This document shows, piece after piece, positions 7,220-13,281 of a DNA stretch of 13,386 nt; position 1 is the stretch's first letter; each line of letters starts with the position of its first letter. The stretch is from Bacillota bacterium (GTDB taxonomy: Bacteria > Bacillota > Clostridia > Christensenellales > Aristaeellaceae), in the NCBI GenBank assembly GCA_023459275.1, contig JAEWVC010000049.1:1-13386 (forward strand). Direction: 5' to 3'. The position numbers were made by a program, and so were the translations under genes. Below the pieces are notes generated by a model, which saw only the letters and a list, made by a program, of their open reading frames with translations, was not told the origin of the DNA and did no database searches.

Positions 7220-8923
7220 TCACGGATTTCCGGCCGGTACCTGATATGGGTCCGCCGTGGGGCTGGGCGCCGGGGTCTGGGTAGGCGCCGCGGTGGGAGT
7301 GGCCAGAACATCCGCATATAGCTGGTTCTGCGTCTTGGTCCCCGCAATGCCGTCCGCCTTCAGGCCGTTGGCCTTTTGATAGGCCTTTACAGCGTTTGCG
7401 GTACCGCCGTAATAACCGCCGGTGACAGTGCCCTTGTAATAGCCCATCTCCGTCAATCTCATTTGAAGCCAGTACACATCATCGCCCTGGGACCCCTTTT
7501 TCAGCGTCCTGAACGGCATGGGCGGATTTCCGCCGCTGCTGTAGGCAGGTGCGGGTGTAGGCGCCGGGGCTGCCTTGGCCAGCATGGTTTTCTTGTCCAG
7601 GCCGGCGGGTTTCAGCAACTGGGTAAGTTCCGGATCGGAAGGCAGTTTTTCGGTGATGGTAACCACAACGCCCTTGCCAAGGTTGTCATAGACCCATTTG
7701 GCGTCCTGCACCTGCAGCCGGATACAGCCATGGGATGCCCGGGAACCCAGCGCATAGAAGGAGCCGGTGGCCAGATCGCTTGTGCTGTAGGAATTATAGA
7801 TCACCGAATGGAAAGCAATGGAGCTGTTGATCCTGGTCCAATATTGCGCCTTCCCGTCGCCCCACTTGGGGAAGATGGCCCAGCGGGCCTTGCTGCCGTT
7901 GAGTGTCCAGTTTCCAACGTCGCTGGGGAACGCTTTGGTGCCGGTGGAGCAGATCATCTGCCTAACCATCTGGGTATAGTCCCCATTGCCGTCCAGGCCG
8001 TAGACCGTAACGATCTGGTTGGCGACATCCACGGTAACGGCATAAGGGATAGGTGTGGGGACGGGGGTGGGCTTGGGCGTATCGGAGGGAAGGGAAACCT
8101 CTTCGCTGTTGAAGAGCATGTCCCAGGTCTCCTTGCCGGTTATCCCATCCGCTGTCAGGGCATTGTGCTTCTGGAAGGCAGTCACCGCAGCTTTTGTCTG
8201 GTTCATATAGTTACCGGAAATGGGACCCGTATAAAATCCCAGCTCCGTCAGCCGCGTTTGAAGCTGTTTCACCTTGGAACCCGTGGAACCCCGCTGCAGC
8301 TTGGTGGTATACTTGACATTGACAGCGGTAGGTTCGGGCACCGCCTCTCCCTGGAACGAATCATCCTCCTGCCCGGGGGCAGGCGTGGAGGCGGGCGCGG
8401 GCGTTGCGGTAGCGGCCTGCTTGGCCAGCGCGCTTATGTCAAACAGGAGTTCCTGCGTTTTCACATCCGCCTTGCCTGTGGCTGGCAGCCCGCTTCTGTT
8501 CTGGAAGGAGTGGATGGCATAATAGGAGCCTTCCAGGTAATTGCCGCTGATCTTGCCGTTATAATAGCCAAGCTCCGTCAGCCGGCTTTGCAGCGCCTTT
8601 ACATCATCGCCGGAGTCCCCTTTTTCAAGGGGACGGTACCGGGCGGCGTACAGCAGTTCCTGGGTGGCAGGATCAGCGATCCCCGTTGATTCCAGACCGA
8701 AGTCTGTTTGAAAGTTGCGGATGGCCGCCTGAGTGCCTTCGCGGTACCGTCCGCTGATATTGCCGCTGTAATAATACAGTTCGGTAAGCTTTGTTTGAAG
8801 CTTTGTCACCGCATCCCCGTCATCCCCGTATTGCAGTGTGGCCGCCGCATCCCCCTCGGCCAGCGCGAATGCGCAGCTGAACAGCAGCGCCCATACCGTG
8901 ATCAAGGCTACAAGTTTCTTCAT
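7220..8923 (-). CDS. Exported L,D-transpeptidase with four PG-binding domains
   Basis: This is a 567-aa secreted cell-wall enzyme. A signal peptide covers about residues 1-22 (cleavage after ALA). PG_binding_1 domains lie at about 29-92, 98-161, 207-271 and 472-537, each with the G-x-x-G-x-x-V-x-x-L-Q...L-x-x-x-G-Y-Y pattern. The YkuD catalytic domain (about 293-424) has the histidine in FHS (H372) and the active-site motif SHGCIRL with C400. Pro/Thr/Ala-rich linkers separate the parts (about 171-200, 280-293, 451-465 and the C-terminal tail). YkuD enzymes form 3-3 crosslinks or attach proteins to peptidoglycan, outside the membrane. The catalytic domain is flanked by binding modules on both sides, three before and one after, which is more modules than usual. 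The start at 8923 follows GAGGTG. No good promoter lies close to it; transcription may begin at 9205-9234, upstream of a 26-codon ORF. Confidence 0.93.
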   Translation of the reverse strand: MKKLVALITVWALLFSCAFALAEGDAAATLQYGDDGDAVTKLQTKLTELYYYSGNISGRYREGTQAAIRNFQTDFGLESTGIADPATQELLYAARYRPLEKGDSGDDVKALQSRLTELGYYNGKISGNYLEGSYYAIHSFQNRSGLPATGKADVKTQELLFDISALAKQAATATPAPASTPAPGQEDDSFQGEAVPEPTAVNVKYTTKLQRGSTGSKVKQLQTRLTELGFYTGPISGNYMNQTKAAVTAFQKHNALTADGITGKETWDMLFNSEEVSLPSDTPKPTPVPTPIPYAVTVDVANQIVTVYGLDGNGDYTQMVRQMICSTGTKAFPSDVGNWTLNGSKARWAIFPKWGDGKAQYWTRINSSIAFHSVIYNSYSTSDLATGSFYALGSRASHGCIRLQVQDAKWVYDNLGKGVVVTITEKLPSDPELTQLLKPAGLDKKTMLAKAAPAPTPAPAYSSGGNPPMPFRTLKKGSQGDDVYWLQMRLTEMGYYKGTVTGGYYGGTANAVKAYQKANGLKADGIAGTKTQNQLYADVLATPTAAPTQTPAPSPTADPYQVPAGNP

Positions 8924-8948
8924 GCGACACCTCAGTTACAGAGTATAC

Positions 8949-8966
8949 TGGAAATGTACATTTCCA
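8949..8966. promoter_or_regulatory. Perfect 18-bp palindrome upstream of the L,D-transpeptidase
   Basis: TGGAAATGTACATTTCCA is exactly self-complementary over 18 bp and lies 26-43 nt before the transpeptidase ATG. A TATACT hexamer on the - strand (8947-8942) abuts it, but no convincing -35 is found at normal spacing. It could be an operator for a dimeric regulator, or an RNA hairpin in a leader transcribed from 9205-9234. It is too regular to ignore. Confidence 0.5.
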
Positions 8967-9087
8967 TATCATAGGACGATATACCTTCCCGTTTCTATGC
9001 CTGTTTTCAAGGTTAAAACCGTGGAAAATTGCGGAAAAAGATAAAAAATGAGCTGCTGCGGAAAAATATGTGCACCAATTTGGCGTA

Positions 9088-9168
9088 TCACGCGTCCGGC
9101 AGTTGCTGTTGCCGTATAAGGATCAATTCCCGAATGCCGCTTATATCCGCTTTTCTGATATCCGTCAT
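9088..9168 (-). CDS. Small ORF (26 aa), possible small protein or leader peptide
   Basis: ATG at 9168 to TGA at 9088 encodes 26 residues, beginning MTDIRKADISG and ending RQQQLPDA. A strong Shine-Dalgarno (AAAAGGAGGG, 9187-9178) lies 9 nt upstream, and a near-consensus promoter (9205-9234) about 40 nt before the start. The middle is an amphipathic-looking ISGIRELILIR stretch; there is no signal peptide or TM segment and no match to a family I recognise. It sits 164 nt upstream of the L,D-transpeptidase on the same strand, and no terminator is visible between them. It may be a leader peptide, a small regulatory protein, or an accident of a leader with a good ribosome site. The initiation signals, not the coding sequence, carry the case. 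Confidence 0.5.
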   Translation of the reverse strand: MTDIRKADISGIRELILIRQQQLPDA

Positions 9169-9177
9169 CGGATCACA

Positions 9178-9187
9178 CCCTCCTTTT
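9178..9187 (-). promoter_or_regulatory. Strong Shine-Dalgarno for the 26-codon ORF
   Basis: On the - strand AAAAGGAGGG contains the full AGGAGG core 10 nt before the ATG at 9168. It is one of the best ribosome sites in the window, in a stretch where no long gene starts. Confidence 0.6.
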
Positions 9188-9204
9188 GGGGTGCCGACAT
9201 GGAA

Positions 9205-9234
9205 AATATACAATGTGCTTCTCTCAATTGTCAA
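9205..9234 (-). promoter_or_regulatory. Predicted promoter for the small ORF and probably the L,D-transpeptidase
   Basis: On the - strand, consensus TTGACA (9234-9229) and TATATT (9210-9205) are separated by 18 bp. The predicted start is near 9198. It lies downstream of the DUF3048 terminator, so it opens a new transcription unit. With no terminator after the small ORF, the transcript would reach the transpeptidase through a leader of about 275 nt. Confidence 0.65.
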
Positions 9235-9298
9235 GATTTTTGTAACATTTTTGCTATGGTTTTTTCACAATACAAAAAAAACCAGTTGCAGTTGCATG

Positions 9299-9331
9299 AA
9301 AAACCCCTTGAAGCAAATGCTCAAGGGGTTT
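9299..9331 (-). terminator. Rho-independent terminator of the DUF3048 gene
   Basis: A perfect 11-bp stem (9301-9311 / 9321-9331) with a 9-nt loop is followed on the - strand by five T that overlap the stem base (9303-9299). It lies about 25 nt beyond the DUF3048 stop. Confidence 0.8.
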
Positions 9332-9354
9332 CAGGTTTTCATCGTGCGGTCCGC

Positions 9355-10449
9355 TCAGTCTCCTGTATAGGAGACGGCAATGCTGTAATCCACCATGCTG
9401 ATGAAGGTCTTCCCGCGCTGCAGCATAAGCTCGTTTCCGTCCTGGTCAAAAAAGACCGTACGTTCCTTGATCCCTGTGCGGACCCAGGTCCCAGGGATAT
9501 ATTTCCCGCCAATGAAGATATCCGCGTTTCCGGAGCCTACATCCACCGTAACGGGCCTGGCCGAATCATCGTTATAATAGGTCACTTTCGTCCGCTGGAT
9601 GATGAGGTTTGCAAAGGAAAGCTGCGCCTGCGAATATTTGTCGGTATAGGGCTGCCCGTTCACAAACCGCAAATAGACATTTGCCTCGGGATCATATGTG
9701 AATGAGGAGGCATACGCCGCGTTTTTTTGTTTGATGGAAATCTCCGTGGCGCTCTTTCCCGTATAGGGCAGTTCATCCGTAAAAAGGAAAGGCCTGACCG
9801 GAGGAGAAAAACCTTCGGGGATCAGCGATTGCATCGCCTTCACGTTGGCGTCCACGTTGTGGGGGCTTTGCAGACCGCTGACACGGGTATAATACTGTTT
9901 CCATGGTTTCGATACGGAAGCCGTTCCCTGGAACAGAACACCCTTTTTGGAGGCTCCTGTCTTGCGGAACACAGCGTTGATGCTGGTCCCGTCAGCGTCC
10001 TGGCCGCCGTAGTACAGGAATCCCGCGTCCCATTCTTCCCGCAGCTCCGCGTGGGTCACACGGGCGGAGCGGACAGGACCCACGCTTTCAGGGATCACGT
10101 TGCTGAACAGAAAGGAAAGGCGGGTTTGCCCGCCGCCATGCAGTGGTGTTTCATAGATGATGTCCGCCTGGTCCGCACCCCAGGGTGCTCTGTCGCCAAT
10201 GCCGCCCAGGTCGTTATCAATTTGAACCAGCATAGGAAGATAGGTGCCCGTCCAAGGGAGGCCGGTAACCGGGCTTTCCCCTTCGACGGCCGGGTGTGCC
10301 GGAAAGTTCCCGTCCGCGTCCAGGCCCTTCACATCGATATTCCGCTTTTTTTCTTTTTGAATTACGGTGGCTTCCCCTTGGGCAAATGCGGCATACGTGG
10401 AAATAAAGACAAATATGAACGATGCAATCAGACAGATAAGTTTCTTCAT
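9355..10449 (-). CDS. DUF3048 (YerB-like) exported protein
   Basis: This is a 364-aa secreted protein taken from the ATG at 10449 (MKKLICLIAS...), which follows AAAGGAG. The frame is open further up to 10515, but that would put the promoter inside the gene. A signal peptide spans about residues 1-23 (cleavage near AFA/Q). The N-terminal DUF3048 domain (about 58-200) shows PVTGLP, the QIDND segment, QADIIYE and the hallmark GPVRSAR (124-130). The C-terminal part (about 235-362) with TYYNDD...GNADIFIGGKYIPGTW matches the DUF3048 C-terminal domain. B. subtilis YerB is a lipoprotein of unknown role; here no lipobox cysteine is visible at the cleavage site, so the protein is probably released or held by wall contacts. 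Its neighbours are all envelope proteins. It has its own promoter (10506-10534) and terminator (9299-9331). The molecular function of the family is not established. Confidence 0.9.
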   Translation of the reverse strand: MKKLICLIASFIFVFISTYAAFAQGEATVIQKEKKRNIDVKGLDADGNFPAHPAVEGESPVTGLPWTGTYLPMLVQIDNDLGGIGDRAPWGADQADIIYETPLHGGGQTRLSFLFSNVIPESVGPVRSARVTHAELREEWDAGFLYYGGQDADGTSINAVFRKTGASKKGVLFQGTASVSKPWKQYYTRVSGLQSPHNVDANVKAMQSLIPEGFSPPVRPFLFTDELPYTGKSATEISIKQKNAAYASSFTYDPEANVYLRFVNGQPYTDKYSQAQLSFANLIIQRTKVTYYNDDSARPVTVDVGSGNADIFIGGKYIPGTWVRTGIKERTVFFDQDGNELMLQRGKTFISMVDYSIAVSYTGD

Positions 10450-10505
10450 GCCAAGGCTCCTTTCACCGGCCAGACGAATATGGACTGTTTCAAGCCGATT
10501 CATGG

Positions 10506-10534
10506 AGTATACCATTGTGAATGATCTATATCAA
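10506..10534 (-). promoter_or_regulatory. Predicted promoter of the DUF3048 gene
   Basis: On the - strand, TTGATA (10534-10529) and TATACT (10511-10506) are separated by 17 bp, about 57 nt ahead of the ATG at 10449. The heptamer ATTGATA covering the -35 is repeated exactly 22 bp further upstream (10557-10551), two helical turns away, a possible activator arrangement. Confidence 0.65.
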
Positions 10535-10761
10535 TACGATGACGAAAATGTATCAATGATTACGGTTATGGAATTTCATGGATGCCTCCAAAATCATACG
10601 GCACACATCCCTGCGGAAGCTGCCTGCATGGGGAACAGCCTGCTCGCCAGCCATGGTGAAAACCGCGCTTTTCGCCTGCCAATTTATGCAGGAAAATACG
10701 GCTTTTTACAAGCTTTTCAGGAAATAGCCGCCATTTTGGGTGCCGAAACCGGCCGCCTTGC
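10535..10761. other. Intergenic spacer between divergent promoters, no gene supported
   Basis: This stretch of about 227 bp separates the DUF3048 promoter from the promoter of the CARDB-like gene. Short open frames cross it on both strands (for example 10502-10765 on + and 10566-10847 on -), but none has a ribosome site or a recognisable protein. No tRNA or strong hairpin was found. Apart from one ATTGATA repeat copy (10551-10557), I see nothing definite here. Confidence 0.5.
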
Positions 10762-10790
10762 TTGACACGAGCACGGGGATGCTCTACAAT
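10762..10790 (+). promoter_or_regulatory. Predicted promoter of the CARDB-like surface protein gene
   Basis: TTGACA (10762-10767) and TACAAT (10785-10790) are separated by 17 bp. The spacer holds an inverted repeat, GAGCA (10769-10773) and TGCTC (10780-10784) with 6 bp between, which may be an operator. The leader to the chosen ATG would be about 135 nt. Confidence 0.75.
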
Positions 10791-10933
10791 ATCAGCGACA
10801 GTATATAAGTTGGTTGGTTCATGTATATCCATCCATGTTTGTGGCATACTAATTGTGTTTCATCGGGGCGCATCCTATTTTTCGCGCGAGTGAAGGGAGG
10901 AAGGGTGTTTCCATAGGCAAACGCCCATTGTAC

Positions 10934-12916
10934 ATGAAGCGAAAGGCATTGTTGCTGATTTTGCTGTGCGCCCTGCTGCTGGGCATCGGAAAGGTGGCAT
11001 ACGCGGCGTATGACCCGATTTCCGTCAGTATGGATTTGTCCAAGAATGAGTTTACGGAACCTGGCGACGTTACCGTTTCCATCCGCGTAAGCAATGTGGG
11101 CGATGACAGGATGCCGGGGCCCGTATATTTGTATTACCCAGACGGCAAGGCGGTTACCGGGTTTGGCGACGGCGGCGCCGCGCAGCTGGACATCGGCGGC
11201 TTCGAGACTTGGACAGGCACCTGGCGTGTAACCCAAAAACAGCTTGAAGACGGCAAGATCATCTTCATGGTCAAGTACCCCATCGTCAATGACGACGGCG
11301 AAATCAGCCATAAGAGCAAATACTTTAACAAGGTCGTCATCTACAGCGGCGCGGCCCCCGGGCTTACCGTAAACCGCACCATCTCCCCCACCATGGCTCG
11401 CAAGGATCAAACCGTGACCATCACCTATGATCTTGCCAACACGGGGAATGTGGCGCTGAACAACATCAAGCTCACGGAAAACAAGAGCATCTCCAACAAG
11501 GTGGCCACCATTGATACCTTGGCTGCCGGCAAGAGCCAGCAGGTGAAGTTTGAAGTCACTATGGGCACCAAGAACCTCACCAGCAGCGCCACCATCACCT
11601 ATAAGGCCACCGGCTCCAGCACCACATCCAAGGAGACGGTGGAGGCGCAGACCATCACCTTGGGCGAGGCGAACCTTTCCGCCACGCTCACGGCCAGCGC
11701 CGCCGGCGTGAATATCGGCGATACGGTCAAACTGAAGCTGACGCTGAAAAACAATGGAAACATCAGCTACAGCAACCTGCTGGTGACCGATCCCACGCTG
11801 GGCGAGGTGTTTTCCAACCTGGAGCTGGCCGCGGGGGCGACCCAGGAACTGGAACGGGAAATCACCATGCTGGCCAGCGGTGAATATCTGTTCACCATCA
11901 CCGGCAATGATAATACGGGCACCGAAATCAGCGTTACCACCAGCAAGGTGGCCGTCAACGCGGTGGATCCCAACAAAAAGCTTACGCTTACAGTAAACGC
12001 TGAAGTGGACAGCCTTACGGTATACAGCCAGCCTGCCACTGTGCGTTTTACCGTGAGCGTGACCAACACCAGCGAGTCGGAAGCCAAGGATGTAAAGCTT
12101 TCCCATGGCAGCACAGAGCTTACCACATTCTCCTCCATCAAGGCCGGGGAAACGAAAAAAATCGTTCGGGATACCAGCATCTCCATGGCGGGCAGGTTCC
12201 AGTTCTCCGCCGCCTGCAAGGACTTGCTGGGCAACGATACAACCTTTGAGAGCAATGTGATCACCATCGCTTACGCTGTTCCCACGCCGGGACCTACCAC
12301 CGTACCTCAGCGCACCCCGCCTCCCACGCCCAAACTGGAGCCCACCCCCACGGCCGCCGATCTTCCCACGCTCTTCTTTACGGCGCAGCGGGTGGCCCTG
12401 ATCCTTTTCGGAGTGGTCCTGGTGCTGCTGGCGGCAGGCATTGTGCTGCTGATCCTTGCCCTTATCCGCCGTTCCGCCCAGAAAAAGCAGTCTGAATCCG
12501 CTTTGGACCATCTGGAGCGTGGATCACGGCGTGATTACACCTCTCCCGGTGACGAGGAGGCCGCCTTTGTCGAGGACTCGGATACGCCGCAGGAGCCGGA
12601 AGATGGGCTTTCCGCCGCGGAAGACGAGGAAATGCCCCACATGAAGTACGTGCGCGGCGATACGGTCGGGCAGGAGGATGTGCCTACGGCCGGTAGCAAC
12701 CCGGAGGATCCTCCCGAAGCGGGACAGTCTTCTTCCCTGCCCACGGAAGAAGAAGCGGCCATTCTTTCGGGGGGGACAGGCCATTACCGCCTGGCCCGGG
12801 GCACCGTATCAAAGGAGATGGAAGAACACCAGGCGGTATCCGCATCGAACTATTCCAGGCGCCGCCGCCGCTCCGCCAAGGACAATTCGGAAGGCGGAAA
12901 GCCGGCGGACATGTGA
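10934..12916 (+). CDS. Exported single-TM protein with CARDB/Ig-like repeats
   Basis: This is a 660-aa protein from the ATG at 10934. A signal peptide spans about 1-25 (cleavage after YAA or VAYA). About four tandem beta-sandwich repeats follow (about 27-137, 140-243, 245-343, 347-447). Each opens with a pattern like the CARDB/DUF11 adhesion domains, for example ARKDQTVTITYDLANTGNVA and IGDTVKLKLTLKNNGN. Next come a Pro/Thr-rich stalk (about 449-475), one TM helix (about 485-511) starting the stop-transfer IRR, and a cytoplasmic tail of about 150 residues. The tail is very acidic and ends in a basic patch RRRRR (642-646). Extracellular repeats plus an inside tail suggest a surface scaffold or adhesion role; the function is unknown. 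The start has weak support: the nearest ribosome-like site, GGGAGG (10895-10900), is over 30 nt away. The frame is open back to a TTG at 10853, but the signal peptide begins exactly at 10934. A TTG at 10928 is another possible start. Confidence 0.85.
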   Translation: MKRKALLLILLCALLLGIGKVAYAAYDPISVSMDLSKNEFTEPGDVTVSIRVSNVGDDRMPGPVYLYYPDGKAVTGFGDGGAAQLDIGGFETWTGTWRVTQKQLEDGKIIFMVKYPIVNDDGEISHKSKYFNKVVIYSGAAPGLTVNRTISPTMARKDQTVTITYDLANTGNVALNNIKLTENKSISNKVATIDTLAAGKSQQVKFEVTMGTKNLTSSATITYKATGSSTTSKETVEAQTITLGEANLSATLTASAAGVNIGDTVKLKLTLKNNGNISYSNLLVTDPTLGEVFSNLELAAGATQELEREITMLASGEYLFTITGNDNTGTEISVTTSKVAVNAVDPNKKLTLTVNAEVDSLTVYSQPATVRFTVSVTNTSESEAKDVKLSHGSTELTTFSSIKAGETKKIVRDTSISMAGRFQFSAACKDLLGNDTTFESNVITIAYAVPTPGPTTVPQRTPPPTPKLEPTPTAADLPTLFFTAQRVALILFGVVLVLLAAGIVLLILALIRRSAQKKQSESALDHLERGSRRDYTSPGDEEAAFVEDSDTPQEPEDGLSAAEDEEMPHMKYVRGDTVGQEDVPTAGSNPEDPPEAGQSSSLPTEEEAAILSGGTGHYRLARGTVSKEMEEHQAVSASNYSRRRRRSAKDNSEGGKPADM

Positions 12917-12945
12917 CAGGATAAAAACACTTTTGATTGTCTTGA

Positions 12946-12975
12946 TGAGGGGGAGCCGTTTCCGGCTCCCCCTCA
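12946..12975. terminator. Long GC hairpin after the CARDB-like gene
   Basis: A perfect 13-bp stem (12946-12958 / 12963-12975) with a TTTC loop starts about 30 nt after the stop codon. No T run follows on either strand, so it is not a classical intrinsic terminator, though it could stabilise the 3' end. Its inner 22 bp (12950-12971) equal the reverse complement of 13185-13206, making it the left end of a composite repeat. Confidence 0.5.
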
Positions 12976-13000
12976 GACCATCAACAAACCCTTAGGAGGT

Positions 13001-13024
13001 ATTGGAGGACCGCGGTCCTCCAAT
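13001..13024. repeat. Perfect 24-bp palindrome
   Basis: Half-site ATTGGAGGACCG (13001-13012) is followed directly by its reverse complement (13013-13024) with no spacer. It lies inside the composite element, about 25 bp after the left-end hairpin. Confidence 0.85.
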
Positions 13025-13147
13025 TGCAGATCGAAAATCAGCGACATGTGCGGTGATTTCCGCTGGAATTTCGAAGAAATTCCCACCTTGCCCGAGCAAA
13101 CGGCCGCACGATGGCGCAGCCAGCGTGGAGTGCAGCGAGGGAAAGCC

Positions 13148-13176
13148 TCGACAAAGTGGCTATGCCACTTTGTCGA
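13148..13176. repeat. 13-bp stem hairpin inside the composite element
   Basis: TCGACAAAGTGGC (13148-13160) and its exact complement (13164-13176) flank a TAT loop. It lies 7 nt before the right terminal hairpin. Confidence 0.85.
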
Positions 13177-13183
13177 TAGCCTG

Positions 13184-13212
13184 AGGGGAGCCGGAAACGG
13201 CTCCCCTTTTTT
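13184..13212 (+). terminator. Intrinsic terminator forming the right end of the composite element
   Basis: A 10-bp stem AGGGGAGCCG (13184-13193) / CGGCTCCCCT (13198-13207) with a GAAA tetraloop is followed by six T (13207-13212). It would end rightward transcription coming from the CARDB-like gene before the next promoter. Confidence 0.8.
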
Positions 13213-13225
13213 GTTTGCCGCGCAG

Positions 13226-13254
13226 TTGCTTCCCACCCAAAATCCTAGTATAAT
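13226..13254 (+). promoter_or_regulatory. Predicted promoter of the DUF2461 gene
   Basis: TTGCTT (13226-13231) and a perfect TATAAT (13249-13254) are separated by 17 bp. The expected start near 13261 gives a leader of about 20 nt ahead of the ATG at 13282. The -35 is weak. Confidence 0.55.
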
Positions 13255-13281
13255 CAATGGGTAAATATAAGGGGGTCAAGC

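Larger units (their letters stand above)
12946..13212. repeat. Composite palindromic element with terminal inverted repeats
   Basis: This non-coding unit of about 265 bp is made of nested inverted repeats. The ends are 22-bp exact inverted copies of one another (12950-12971 and 13185-13206), each also a hairpin. Inside are a 24-bp perfect palindrome (13001-13024), an 8-bp stem with a 3-nt loop (13065-13072 / 13076-13083), a 5-bp stem (CGAGG/CCTCG, about 13136-13150) and a 13-bp stem with a TAT loop (13148-13160 / 13164-13176). The left part contains a ribosome-site-like TTAGGAGG, but no supported gene. The layout resembles dispersed palindromic elements or MITEs seen between genes in Clostridia; family membership is from pattern memory and is unverified. 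I see no clear target-site duplication. A structured RNA is the alternative. Confidence 0.6.

Noticed and set aside
7376..8689. 437-codon open frame on the + strand opposite the L,D-transpeptidase
   Set aside because: It is antisense to a gene with four PG-binding domains and a YkuD active site. The product has no recognisable feature or ribosome site.
9029..9370. 113-codon + frame between the L,D-transpeptidase and DUF3048 genes
   Set aside because: It reads through the DUF3048 terminator and over the promoter and ribosome site of the - strand small ORF. Its composition looks random and it has no supported start.
10502..10765. Possible small + strand gene between the DUF3048 and CARDB-like genes
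   Set aside because: No Shine-Dalgarno precedes any of its ATG codons, it overlaps the DUF3048 promoter, and the product resembles nothing known.
10784..12511. 575-codon open frame on the - strand opposite the CARDB-like gene
   Set aside because: The product is Gly/His/Arg-rich and domain-free. The + strand has promoter, signal peptide, repeats and TM helix in the right order.
13046..13264. 72-codon + frame and the overlapping 94-codon - frame (12973-13257) in the composite repeat
   Set aside because: Both run through hairpins and a terminator and lack ribosome sites. The sequence is better explained as a non-coding repeat element.
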